64,000 nucleotides of DNA from Cryptomeria japonica (GCF_030272615.1 NC_081407.1:153843048-153907047), one strand, 5' to 3'. Counted from the stretch's first letter, positions 53,221 through 63,890 are shown. Program-made: numbers and translations. The notes: generated by a model from the letters alone, not told the origin.

Positions 53221-53560
53221 GTGAAGACTTGGAATATGAAGAGGTCTTATTTGTACATAACAAAGCAAGAAAAGGTAAGTACAAATCCAAGAATATTCCT
53301 TCAAAAGGAAAATTCAAATGCTTCTATTGTAATGAAACGGGACATGCAATTTTGAATTGTAAGAAGAGGGCACAAGATCTACTAGATGATAAACTAGATC
53401 ATCATGCTTCCTTGGCTGAAGAAACAGATTGGAAAGAATATGCTAGTGATGAGCAACTATCTTGTTCTAGTGATGAGGAATATGTGTTTCAAATAATTCA
53501 ACTTAGTGTCCTCTCGTTAGTCATCAATGATTGGGCCATTGATCAGCTTTGGTGGCATGT
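53221..53560 (+). pseudogene. Copia copy 3 gag, second part with CCHC knuckle
   Basis: It continues the gag cut at 40145. The frame reads EEVLFVHNKARKGKYKSKN, then the nucleocapsid knuckle CFYCNETGHAILNC (C-x2-C-x4-H-x4-C intact) and an acidic tail (SDEEYVF). Homology fades after about 53500. No protease or pol follows; the next recognisable Copia feature is the purine tract at 54007. The parent copy was therefore already internally deleted or gag-only. GTGAA at 53221-53225 is the right copy of D's target duplication. Confidence 0.8.
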
Positions 53561-54006
53561 TAAGATCTATTGTGGTGTGTGCTTTCATTTTTCTAATAAT
53601 TGGAAAGGTCACATCATGGGGAGGGGGATATAACAGCAATATTCCATCTCCAGTGGCAATGACAATTCCTATATTGTTGGAGAATGAGTGGCACGATCAA
53701 CAACAATGGCTTTTTCTCTTCACGTGTGTGTTATTTCCTCTTATAATCTCTTAGTGTAAAATATTGTAATGAACAAAAGTACTAGTGTAATGCAGTTCAT
53801 GGATCTTGAAAAGTTTAGTGGTAATCCAGAAAACCATATGAAGCAAACAGGTGAGTGTGGTCTTGTTCATGTCAAGGCTTGTGGTAACCTTGTGTAAAAA
53901 CCATGAAAGGTTGATGAGAGGTGCCTTTCATTTGAATCAAGATCATGAGCCAGAAGTGTTGGGCTTACTGCAGTGGAAAGTGCGAAATTTTTTACCATGT
54001 TTGCGC
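53561..54006 (+). other. Copia copy 3 remnant interior, no gene
   Basis: Short broken frames; nothing recognisable as protease, integrase or RT. Confidence 0.4.
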
Positions 54007-54019
54007 TAAGGGGGAGCAA
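54007..54019 (+). promoter_or_regulatory. Polypurine tract of Copia copy 3
   Basis: CTAAGGGGGAGCA precedes TGTTGGAAAC. AAGGGGGAG before TGTTGGA is the common Copia arrangement. Confidence 0.7.
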
Positions 54020-54330
54020 TGTTGGAAACTCTGTTGTTAATGCTCAGTTATATTTTGGTTACAAGTTGTTTTAACAACTCACCAAGTCTAGAATAAGTTA
54101 AAACTGTACAAAGGATGTTTAGTCCTTTATATATGTACTGTTTTGAATGGTTTAAAAAATAAGAGATATCAAGCAGCATTCTTATCTATGTACTTAAATT
54201 GCAGTTCTTATCTATGTACTTAAATTGTAGCATTCTTATCTATCTCCTTTATGAGCTCACAAACTCCTTTCAATCCATCTAACTTGCTGGTCAGTAGTGT
54301 AGGCTGGTCAATACCTTAGTCTCAGGCAAG
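54020..54330 (+). repeat. 3' LTR of Copia copy 3 (end approximate)
   Basis: It starts TGTTGGAAACTC. TATATATG follows near 54138, then a 35-base duplication of the type ATTCTTATCTATGTACTTAA (54178 and 54207). The right edge is not defined because no 5' LTR is identified. Confidence 0.6.
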
Positions 54331-55940
54331 TAAACCATAAAAGTCTTCAATAGTCCGATAGCCACTAGATGACGAGAAAGTGTTCATAATGAAGAGGCAG
54401 TTTCTTGTGGTAAATATGAAGCATGAGCATCGGTGGAGACTAAAAGCATCAATTCTTCATTTTGTATGTGCACACCCTGGAGTTTTGAGGGCTGTGGCTG
54501 TTAAAGATGATGAATGTACAGTCTTCAGGAAATGAACCAAGAGTGAGGGGTATAGTACACAAATGGCAATTATCAACAATTGATTGCATGATAGGTCATG
54601 CATGACATGACGAGGTTGTCAATGATATTTTCATTCTGTCAGGGTGTGAAAGAATAGCTTCATCTGTTGGAATTGTCCATATTTCAAGTGGTTAGACTGG
54701 AAAATGCATTTCAACATTTCCAAGAAATTCAAAAAATTCATCTTTTGTGGGATTGGTATGCCAAACAACAATAAATTGTATCAAAGGAGTGCTTGAAGCC
54801 CTTGTGAGAAGACAGACTCTTGGCGAACTAGACAACACAGGCCCATCTTTGGAAAACATACAAAGAAGTCTTTATGTCGGTACAAAAATGCCTCAATGTC
54901 TCAATGATGGCTATGAATTGAACAAACATAATGCTTATGTTTATCATCTGTTGTGTCTTGATAAAATCGATGTACAAGGAAGACTTGATTGCAGAGTTTA
55001 TAATAAAGTGAAGCAACTTATTGTATGTGTTTTGTAGCTAGATTCTTGTGTTATTCAATCTTGACACTATTGAAGTCATTCCGAGCTCATGATTTTTGAC
55101 TGGCAAATGAAGCAAGGGTCATGAATAACTGCTGATGTACGTGACAAAATGGAACCAATGAAAACAAATCTGTGTTTTTCAAGACTTCTGCTAGGCCCAA
55201 GATGAAAAGTTGATTTGGACGTTGCAAGTGAAATGATTAATCAAAGGAGTATATGGAGAGATTGCAAAATTGGAATGCATACTTCCTGTCTTGGCACTCG
55301 GCTTGTAGCAAGTTTTATTCTTTGACATCTAGTAGAGAGTGCAATCAGAAGCTTGTTATTTCTGGTTAAATGCAGTGACATTGTTGGCGAAGAATGAAAA
55401 TAAACTATATGAAGTATTCACTTCATTACATTGTTTGAGAAACCTATACGAGTTCTAGGTGATAACTGAAGCTGAAATGCGAGATAGAAGTGTCATTAAA
55501 GATCACTCTTGTGCTTCTCATGATTCTGATGTGATACTTGAAGTTCCTAATCTGAACGTAACCGCCATCCGTATCATGTCGGCTGTTGTTGATCTAGATA
55601 GAATGTTGAATATCAGAGGTGGCTTTTGGATCTCAGAGCAACACCAACAAAAAATAGTGCAGATATGTTGGGATTGTTGAGTAGTTACTGACATATCAAG
55701 GAAATGGATGCTACAATTTGGGAAGAACTTGTATTGTTCTACAGTGATATTGTAGACTTAAACACATTTTCAAATGGTGGTGACATTCACGTCTGATTCT
55801 GGACATCAACACAAAGCCATGCTCAGGTTGTGTAAGCTGGTAGTATTTGGAGTTTTGGTGTATTGATAAGTGCAACACCTAGGATCGAGAAGCATCATTG
55901 GCATGACGTGGGAAATGATTATTTGGTCACCATTGCTTGA
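54331..55940. other. Nothing recognised
   Basis: 1.6 kb of A/T-rich DNA. Frames at 54747-55037 (96 codons) and 55459-55680 (73 codons) have no family resemblance I can name. Composition suggests an old, decayed element interior. Confidence 0.35.
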
Positions 55941-55967
55941 GGACAAGCAAAATTGAGAGGGGAGGAT
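55941..55967 (+). promoter_or_regulatory. Probable gypsy 3' terminus and purine tract
   Basis: GAGGACAAGCAAAATTGAGA, then GGGGAGGA, resembles the GAGGAC(A/G)AG..GGGG(A/G) ending that precedes the 3' LTR in many plant gypsy elements. No pol could be found upstream. Confidence 0.45.
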
Positions 55968-56619
55968 CGCAATACCCCTCAACCCATAGGGCTCACCTCC
56001 TCCACTCTTTAATTATTAAATAAATAAATAAATAAAGCATTTTCAAACACTAACCATTAATAATAGATATTAATATTATTAATTAATTTAAATATAAAAA
56101 TGGTTTCCTTGTGGCCAATCTTGTAAATTCAAATTTTTGGCACCAACTTGAATGTTTTTTTTATTTTTTATTTTTTGTGGTCAACTTGGTTTGCTTGAGC
56201 TGGGTGATCAGGTATCAAAGAAAGGACAAGTTTCAATTTGAAGTGATGCAGGGGCATCCCAGAGAATTTGACTATATCATTTTGCATCAACCAACTTTCC
56301 TTTACGGAAAAGAATGGGGACAGCATGGCAAGCCTACTACAACATACCAAGGTGGGAGCAGTCAAGCAACTAGAACTTAGACCTATGGGAGATAGTGTGT
56401 GGAACTCTTTTGTACCTTGAGAAGCCTATAGGGCACATCACACGGTATATATGTAGCAAAGCAACCGCTAGATGGATCTGCACCCCTTTGCACTAAGTTT
56501 TGAGGCTTCCTCATCCTTCTTGAGTTGACCTACATGTTTTGGTGGAAATGGGACTTGGAATCGAGCTGAGGCAAGATGCATATCATTCCTAACACTTGAA
56601 GATAGTATATAATCATTGT
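55968..56619 (+). other. Possible LTR remnant before G2, no gene
   Basis: A probable decayed LTR follows the purine tract. A TATATATG lies near 56443. TAAATAAATAAATAAATAAA occurs near 56014. No frame supported. Confidence 0.35.
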
Positions 56620-56882
56620 TGTTGGCGGCAATATTGTACACGGAAATAAAACTAGTTAATTAAGTCGTAATTGGGTTTGTTAGTTGGCAGCCGAGGGGTG
56701 GTAGTTGCGGTGCGACGGTTGGCACTCGCACCCCCTCGGTATCTTTATATACTTCAGAATGTAACTTGCAACACACGAATTATGAATGGAATAACATATC
56801 TTATACTTGTTTGATATCGATGGCATTCTTATTCTGCATTACGTACTTTATGCTTTAAGTTATTCACCTGAGAGGGTAAACA
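56620..56882 (+). repeat. 5' LTR of G2
   Basis: It starts TGTTGGCGGCAATATT and ends GAGGGTAAACA, the end shared in style with G1. TTTATATAC at 56744-56752 is a probable TATA box. It matches 61670-61750 with one difference in 81 bases. Confidence 0.9.
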
Positions 56883-56884
56883 TT

Positions 56885-56897
56885 TGGCGTCGCTGCC
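56885..56897 (+). promoter_or_regulatory. Primer binding site of G2 (tRNA-Asp-like)
   Basis: TGGCGTCGCTGCC, two differences from the G1 site TGGCGCCGTTGCC, at the same distance from the LTR. Confidence 0.65.
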
Positions 56898-56941
56898 TAG
56901 ACGTACTCGGGAACGGAAGACGCGGATGGCGCACGGACACG

Positions 56942-57034
56942 ATGGGCCTACCCGTCGGTGAGATTAACCCAGAGGCCGACGACGTGCAAACGGAACAATC
57001 GTCGTGGGACGCAGAGCGTGATGGCAAGAGGTGA
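56942..57034 (+). pseudogene. G2 ORF1, shortened to 30 codons
   Basis: It begins MGLPVGEINPEADDVQTEQ, the counterpart of the first 18 residues of G1 ORF1. It then jumps to WDAERDGKR, which matches the G1 end region WEVERDGARSG. About 90 internal residues, including the helical part, are missing in frame. The surviving start shows that the reading frame existed in the common ancestor. Confidence 0.6.
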
Positions 57035-57159
57035 AGGGGAAATTGAACCCTGTAATAATCTTGGCACAATGTTGAGATAAATTGTGGCCGAAAGGAAAAA
57101 TAATAAAAGTTTTTTTTTTTGTGTACATGGCGTGTGCTTGCTATGGACGGAAGTGATTT

Positions 57160-60130
57160 ATGCCCAATATATTAAATAAAGATAGAAATAAAAAAGCAGA
57201 AACAGACAAATGGGAGGCCGCACAGAGGGCCTTGATTCTGGAGCAGCGAGTAGAACGAAGACGGAGGCTGAGGCAACTTGCCGAAGGGTGGCCTGAGGGG
57301 AACCAAGGAGGTGTCACGGAGGGTGTAGAAGCCGACGGAAATTTCTACGCGTCGCCAGAACACCGTAGGGTGCGGAGCCACGAAGAGTTTCTGGAGGAAA
57401 CAAGGTTAAGGAGAGATCTAGTCGAAGAGACCCGGGATCGGTTCAGAAACTTATCCCTTACACCACAAAGTGAGGATCACCAAAGAGAGCCAGGAGTGGG
57501 CGCGGTTGACAATGAAGGGGAGGATAACCGTACGGTAGGTGCCACACTCGGCAGGCAAAACACCGTACCTCCAGTCACCCACGCAGGACACACCACTGGC
57601 AGCGGAGGGACCGGAGGGAGCGGCGCAGGGGCACAGACACAGCCACAACCACCTCCAGGAAGACGACCCCCATCGATGGGGAGTAAACAGAAACTGCCGA
57701 AGTTCAATGGCGACGGGAAGAAAGATCCCGTTCGCCATTGTCGAACGTGCGAAACCATATGGTCAGCAAACGGTGTTACCGACCAAAACGAATGGGTAAC
57801 ACAGTTCCCAACAACTTTAAGGGGAGTGGCCATAGACTAGTACTCAGACATGGATAAGGCTAAAGTCGGCACATGGCCCGACCTGAAGGAGGAGTTTGGG
57901 ATAGTTCCGCCTCCTGAGAGATGACAACGAAATAGTCACTGAGATCTATGGAACGAAGCAGAACAAAAAGGAGACTGTCCGAGCCTATAGTTGGTGGCTG
58001 AAGGAACTATTGGGAAAAATGGAGAGTCAACCAGCAGATGGGTTGAAAAAGCGATGGTTCGTGGAGGGACTAAAGCATTCCCTCCGAAGGAAGATGAAAA
58101 TCGTTCCACCTACATCGTACGAAGACGCATACAATAGAGCGATGGATCTCGAGAGCGAGACCAAGACATCGAAGAAAAAGGAGGAGGAGGATAGCTCGTC
58201 CGAGGAGGATGACTCGTCACAGGAAAGCAGCAGCGAGAGCGAGGCTGGCAAATGGGTGCAAGCGCTCCGGAAAGACATGGAGCGAATGAGGAGGGAATTC
58301 AAAACAATGAGAAGCACCAGTCGGAACGAAGGGGACATATGGTGCACTGAGTGCAAAGAGGAGGGGCGCACAAAGGGTACTTGCCCGAAGAAGGCATTCT
58401 GCGAGATTTGCCAAGTGATGGGACACTCCACCAAGGAGTGCCCATACAACATGAAAACCCGAAGTACGCAAATGAGCCAAGTGTTGTTCACGGAGCAGGC
58501 CACAACATCCGCACTAGCGGGTACGGCCCAGCAAACCAACACAATGGCATCATCTGGAGGTTATCGGGACAACAGACGCGGCGACAGAAGGAATGACAAC
58601 AATAACAATAACAGAAGCTGTATCCAGTATGACGCCAAGGGCCGACCAATTATCCAATGTAGGGTCTGTAATCAGTGGGGGCACTTCGCCCGTGATTGCA
58701 CGAAGGAAGCCACCCCTCAGCACCTTTGCCGATGGTGTGGGCCAGGCGACCATGAGGACGCAAATTGCCCATAGGCAGGGGTTAATCTCCTCAACATTGA
58801 GAAGGCTGAGAAGACTGGTGATAAAGAAGTACTGCCGATCACCCGCGCCCAGATGAAAAAAACCACTTATCTCGACCCCCGTACGGAGGAGAGATTATGG
58901 GAGGCAAAGGCCAATATTGAACGTGAGATTACGGCCGAACAACGGGACAACGAGGTGGCGAGTACATCATCTCGTACGGAAGCGGAAAATAACATCATTG
59001 GGCAAGTACTACAGATGGAAGTACCTATAAGGATAAAGGACCTTCTAGAAACAATGCCACAGTTAAGAACCGCCATTTTAAAATCCATACAAACCACTGT
59101 GCAGGTATCTTTGCGTGCCACACGGGCGGAAGTTCCGGTCAGCCCCTCGGCTGACCCAATGTTGTTGGCCTTAAATAGTGGTCAGCATCCTGCTGTAGTA
59201 GAGATGGGAATTCTCGGGGCTATCCTCAAAGACACCATTGTGGATGGAGGTTCGGGGGTGAATGTACTGCCAGAGGATACGTGGAAGAAGCTGGTGAAGC
59301 CAAAACTATGGCCACCCATGTTCAACTTGGTAGGTGCAGACCAACACGGCATCAAGCCACTCAGCACCCTGATGGTCCAGCCGATCACCATCAGCATGCA
59401 ACCTTTCATACTAGATTTTGTGGTAATCCCACTCAAGAAGGGGTACGACGCCATCTTAGGCAGAGGGTGGCTGGTTACAGCAAAGGTGAACCACGACTGG
59501 AAAAAGAACACCCTTTCTATGGAGAGAGGGGGGCGGAAGTACACCGTTGATCTGAGGACCCAGGTTGTTGACGAGGAACTGGCATCATCTTCGGAATCAG
59601 AGGATGAAGGAAAAGGCGACCCAAGGGACGAAGGACGGGGCTGCAGGGAGCCCAACGACGAAGGGATTCTCAAACTAGGAGAGTGCTCCGAGGATGAGAC
59701 AGGGTCATTGAACGGGCTCTTCCATTGGCAAATGGAGGATTACGAAATGTTCCAGAGCTACAGGCTCGAAGTAGAGGAACCAGAGCAAGCAACAGAGGAG
59801 GTGTACCTACAGGAATACAGAGAGTATTGGAAGGGAGACGCCCCAAACCTTGATGACGTAGATAATCCCAAGATTATTGGCAACGATTGGAACCTTGTGT
59901 GGAAGGTCGCAGCCTTCAAAATCTTTATTATTCTTCTTTTTCTTATGTACGGGAAGGAGACCATGGTCCCTGTAGAGTTTGTGGTTCCAGGTCTTCAGAT
60001 GGCCATTGAAAATAGACTTGCCACCAACGGGTCCAAATTGAAACCCTACCACGCGAAGCATGCAGGGGACCTGAGAGGCCGGAAGGGCACCCGAGAGGAT
60101 GGAAGGGGACTCAAGAGGCCGGGTAGGTGA
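57160..60130 (+). pseudogene. G2 gag-protease with RT-RNase H-integrase deleted
   Basis: The start MPNILNKDRNKK matches G1. Gag runs to a nonsense codon at 57838-57840, where G1 has Trp. A frameshift near 57900 follows. From 58010 the frame is open to 60130 except for TAG at 58772-58774. Four CCHC knuckles remain (CTECKEEGRTKGTC has Arg for His and is probably weak; CEICQVMGHSTKEC, CRVCNQWGHFARDC and CRWCGPGDHEDANC are intact). Protease keeps VDGGSG. After KVAAFKIF (59930) the protein jumps to LMYGKETMVPVEF, which in G1 lies in the integrase after the catalytic core. It then jumps again to NGSKLKPYH. About 2.3 kb and 0.3 kb are missing relative to G1. It is non-autonomous. Confidence 0.85.
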
Positions 60131-60339
60131 CTTGAGAGGCACAGGACCACAGCGGGAGACCCTTGGGTGAGGCAAACCGAGAAAAGGCGATCCCGGAGGC
60201 ACGAAACTCGAGCCGAATCTGGACAATAAAAAAAAAAAACTCGTACGCCAGGTGACCGTACGGCTTGCAAAAAAAAACAAAAACTCGTACACCAGATGAC
60301 CATACACCTTTAAAAAAAAAAGAAAAAAAAGGGGCAAAG
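60131..60339 (+). other. G2 spacer after pol
   Basis: A direct repeat of about 55 bases: AAACTCGTACGCCAGGTGAC (60238) and AAACTCGTACACCAGATGAC (60282), each with an A-run. The A-rich tract near 60310 corresponds to 15635-15770 in G1. Confidence 0.6.
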
Positions 60340-60650
60340 TGCACTGTACAGTGGGGCCACGCATCCACTGTGCGGTGGCACTGTGCCGCGTGGTCACCAT
60401 ACGGTGGCACTGCGGGTCCATTGTGCGGTGGCACTGCGTCGCATGGTCACTGTACGGTGGCACTGCGGGTCCATCATGCGGTGGCACCCACAGTGCCACC
60501 ACCGGTCCACCGTTCGGTGGCACCATGGGGTCACCGTGCGGTGGCACCGTGGGTGCACCGTGCGGTGGTACTGTGTGCCCACCGTACGGTGGCACCATGT
60601 GTCCACCGCGTGGTGGCACTGCGGGGTCACCGTGCAGTGGCTATTTTAAC
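60340..60650. repeat. Array of short palindromes in G2
   Basis: About sixteen units with a CCAC(C/T)GTGCGGTGG-type core (variants CCATACGGTGG, CCACCGCGTGGTGG), mostly separated by CACTG(C/T)GGGT-like spacers, period about 17-31 bases. It is the counterpart of 15771-15960 in G1, but the spacing and loop differ. Frames across it on both strands are repeat by-products. Confidence 0.9.
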
Positions 60651-61199
60651 CCGCACAATTGAAGAGGCGAACAAAGGAAAATAAATAAAGAAGGAAAACA
60701 ACGTAGACGAAGGAGATTGCACACACCCGCACGCTAGGTACACTGCACAAACAAACACAGCCGTACGGTGGAGGGATATTGACCGTGAGGGGCGTTGCCC
60801 CTCGACCCCGCTGGGGCGCTGCCCCAGACCCCGCAGGGGCGTTGCCCTAGATCCCGTTGGGGGCACTTCCCCCAGACCCCAGTTTATTTTTGAGCTAAAG
60901 TACACTTGTTGGAGTTGGACGGAGGGCATTGGAGATGTCACGGTAAGTGTTGTGGTTATTCGTACTATGAGAAAGAAGCCTGCAGCTAAGCATTGGCGGG
61001 GAAGCCATAAGCCGTAGAGGGAGACGGATTTGGAAGTTGGGAACAAACAGAGTTTGAGGGAAGGCATTGTAGGTCCGCGTAGTTGTATGACACCAGGGAG
61101 TTATTCAGTTCAGTTATTAGCCTTTGGGGAGTGTGATGGAGGATTTGAGGTGTCTGCTAGCCTTTGTGCTAGCGGGTTGTGGCCACCTCTAGGCAGGAA
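60651..61199 (+). other. G2 region before the coiled-coil remnant, no gene
   Basis: It includes a run of three GGGGCG(C/T)TGCCC(C/T)-type repeats at 60788-60880 (CGTTGCCCCTCGACCCCG, CGCTGCCCCAGACCCCG, CGTTGCCCTAGATCCCG). The head of the G1 ORF2 counterpart is absent. Confidence 0.5.
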
Positions 61200-61610
61200 T
61201 GGTACGCTTTGAGGAACTTGGAGTATGTCTTGGCTGGACGTGAGGTTGCCTTGGTGGATGCAGAGAGGGCTCGGGAGGAGCTGACCACCAGGTTGGAGGC
61301 AGTCCTAGCGTGAGACGTAGCTCAGCGTACCCAGGAGTTGGATGCCGAGAGGGCAACGCCGATGGCTATCGAGGACAAATTGGCTAGGGAGACAGTATCA
61401 TTTGAGTAGTAGTTGGTGGAGGTTGAGACTGAAAAGCATGTTTTGCAGACAAGTTTGGTTTAGGCACAGGAGGATTGTTGATGTCAAAGGAAGCACTAAT
61501 GGTGAAATCCGCACTTGAGCATAGGATGGTAGCAGAAAAGGTTTTTTAAGCGAGGACGCAACAGGTGTATAAGTTTCGGGCTCGACTGGCGTCAGCAGTT
61601 TTGTTTGATG
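61200..61610 (+). pseudogene. G2 remnant of the 3' coiled-coil ORF
   Basis: The frame reads LAGREVALVDAERAREELTT, then RLEAVLA, a stop, and RTQELDAERATPMAIEDKLA. Heptad-like Glu/Ala/Leu pattern and wording match the C-terminal coiled coil of G1 ORF2 (VAQLEAARAEKVAVDARLSE and following). There are several stops, and the N-terminal two-thirds is missing. It shows that the coiled-coil frame is an ancestral part of this family and not a chance acquisition by G1. Confidence 0.65.
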
Positions 61611-61628
61611 TCATCTCTATTTTGTGTT

Positions 61629-61648
61629 AAGTCGTCTGGAGACGACTT
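61629..61648 (+). promoter_or_regulatory. Conserved hairpin upstream of the G2 purine tract
   Basis: AAGTCGTC TGGA GACGACTT has a perfect 8-base stem. The counterpart is 19028-19044 in G1, at the same distance from the purine tract. Confidence 0.65.
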
Positions 61649-61657
61649 TTTTCTTTT

Positions 61658-61669
61658 GGGGGGGGATGA
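61658..61669 (+). promoter_or_regulatory. Polypurine tract of G2
   Basis: GGGGGGGGATGA directly precedes the 3' LTR, one G longer than in G1. Confidence 0.85.
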
Positions 61670-61750
61670 TGTTGGCGGCAATATTGTACACGGAAATAAA
61701 ACTAGTTAATTAAGTCGTAATTGGGTTTGTTAGTTGGTAGCCGAGGGGTG
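61670..61750 (+). repeat. 3' LTR of G2, cut by element E
   Basis: 81 bases identical to the 5' LTR start except one base. It stops at CCGAGGGGTG, where the 5' LTR continues GTAGTTGCGG. Element E begins at the next base. Confidence 0.9.
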
Positions 61751-61770
61751 TGTTGTGACCATTTCACACA

Positions 61771-62189
61771 TCGCCCCATTAGAATGGGGACCCCCTCTTT
61801 TTTGCTTTTTTGTTTTGTTTTCTCTCTGCTTGTTCTTCTCTCTACTTTTGGAATTTTGAGTAAGTGGTTGTCTGTCTGGGCTAGGGCTAAACCTCAAGGG
61901 TTCTTTTTTGGCATCATTCAAGCTAAGTCCAGTCAAATTTTGGAAAATTGTTAAGTGTCTCCCTGAAGAATTGAGATTGTTGGAATGAGGTAAACCTTTC
62001 AGGAGAGTCAAATTGGTTAGGTCAGGGGAGTCAAATAGGTCTCAGGTTAGGTTTGGATTGAATAGAGGTTTTTTGGGGTAAAGTCTTGTTTGTTTCCAAG
62101 TTTGAGTTAGTTGAGCATGGTCATTGAAGAAAGTGAGTCTAGCCGGCCAAGTTAAATAGGGAATGAAATGGATCAAGAACTTGATAATG
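61771..62189 (+). other. 5' block of element E, no gene
   Basis: GC-rich start, then T-rich DNA with several AAGTCTTG/AGGTTAGG words. No frame supported. Confidence 0.5.
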
Positions 62190-63890
62190 TCAAATTCGCT
62201 CCTGACCCTTGCTGAGGGTCCAGGGCGAAATTCTTTGTAGATTGGATTTCCTTCACAATTTTGACTAAGTGTTGACATGTTTCAAGATGAATTTGTGTGT
62301 TCTTGCCTGGAGAGGTTTTGATCGATTTTTGGAGAGCAAGATGATCCTTGAAATAGAAAATTCGCTCCTGACCCTTGCTGAGGGTCCAGGGCGAAATTCT
62401 TTGTAGATTGGATTTCCTTCACAATTTTGACTAAGTGTTGACATGTTTCAAGATGAATTTGTGTGTTCTTGCCTGGAGAGGTTTTGATCGATTTTTGGAG
62501 AGCAAGATGATCCCTGAAATAGAAAATTTGCTCTTGACCCTTGCTGAGGGTCCAGGGCGAACTTCATTCTAAACACAATTTCTTGTTTTTGGATGGATTT
62601 GCTAACTGGTTCCTGGCCTTGAAAATGACTTGACTTTGCCTTGTGAAGCAGTTTGAGACTTAAATTTTGAGCAGTTTAGCCTAAAATGAGGATTTCGCTC
62701 CTGACCCTTGGAGAGGGTCTAGGGTGAAAATGTTGTTTAAATTTATTTGTCTCTAATTTTGGCTAACTTGTTTTGTGCAGGGTCTCCCGGAAGGAAGATT
62801 GGACGTCACTTGATGCAATTGAGGGTTTGAAAGCAGGAAAATTGATGAATTTTGGGCAGTAAAGGCAAATTTGTTCCTGACCCTTGTTGAAGGCCCAGGG
62901 CGAAATTCTCAAAAACACATTTTTCTTGCAAAGTCAAAATGATTTTTATGGTTGGAATGGATGTGAAGGGGCATGTTTTACCCATTGAAGATAATTTGGA
63001 TGGCCAACAAAGAAGCAATCAAGCTAAATAGGGAAAATCGCTCCTGACCCTTGTTGAGGGTCCAGGCCGAAAATCCTAAAAAACCTACTTTTTCCTCCAA
63101 GTTTGAATGAAGCTATAAGCCTAGACACGAGTTTGAATTGCCTTGAAGTGAAGAAAGATTGTTGAGAATGAAAATTTTGAAGGCAATTATCAAAATCGCT
63201 CCTGACCCTTGGAGAGGGTCGAGGGCGAAAATCATAAAACCAACATGTTCCCTTCAAGATTGTGCTAAGGCAAGGTTATACTAAGGTAGAAAAGGCCTTC
63301 AAAGACATGATGAATAAAGGTTTGCTTCCAAAACTTGATGATCCTGGGCTAGGAATGAAAAAAATCGCTCCTGACCCTTGCTGAGGGTCCAGGGCAAAAA
63401 TTTGAAAACCTCTTATTCTACCTTGCAGAAACAAGACAAATTTGGATGGAGTGGATAAGGAAAGACATTACCTAGTGATGAATAAAGTTTCCACGAAAAA
63501 TGATGATAGATTGAGTCTAGATTTGCAAAATCGCTCCTGACCCTTGCTGAGGGTCCAGGGCAAAAAACTTGGAAAGAGGATTTTCTTGCTTAGTTTGGAG
63601 GCATGAACATGATCTTGCTTGGTGAAAAAGTTTTTAGATGAGGAAGTGAGGATTTTTAGTCAAAGTTGCAAAAATTGCTCTTGACCCTTGGAGAGGGTCC
63701 AGGGCGAAAAGCACCAAAATCACACTTTTTCTCCTGAGTTGGATAGAGCTAAGTCTGGAATTCAGTAAGAAGACCTATTTGAGATGCCTTGAAGAAATTT
63801 TGAGCTTTGAAAAATGTCAATTTTGAGCCAAATTATGAAAATCGCTCTTGACCCTTGGAGAGGGTCGAGGGCGAAATTCCTCTAAAAGCA
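62190..63890 (+). repeat. Palindromic tandem array of element E (at least 11 units)
   Basis: Units near 62192, 62361, 62526, 62692, 62870, 63028, 63194, 63363, 63528, 63674 and 63839. The core is TTCGCTCCTGACCCTTG, then (CT/GA)GAGGGTCCAGGGCGAA. The inner arms differ from the B/C type (CTTGCTGAG or CTTGGAGAG in place of CTTCCAAAG), but the outer TTCGC/GCGAA pairing is kept. The period is about 150-178 bases. Units near 62221-62386 and 62387-62552 are an almost perfect 166-base duplication. Confidence 0.9.

Larger units (their letters stand above)
56620..61750 (+). mobile_element. G2: internally deleted relative of G1
   Basis: A 263-base 5' LTR, primer site, shortened ORF1, broken gag with protease, an in-frame junction that removes RT, RNase H and most of integrase, palindrome array, coiled-coil remnant, hairpin, purine tract and 81 bases of 3' LTR. 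The 3' LTR is interrupted by element E at 61751. Protein-level similarity to G1 is high but LTR sequences differ, so they are sister families. The left flank of the 5' LTR is ATTGT; its partner should lie beyond the window. Confidence 0.9.

Noticed and set aside
54747-55037. 96-codon frame in the unassigned region
   Set aside because: No family resemblance, no neighbours that suggest a role, and no second copy in the window.
60265-60684. Frames of 80-140 codons on both strands across the G2 palindrome array
   Set aside because: Repeat by-products like those of G1; not conserved as protein between the two elements.
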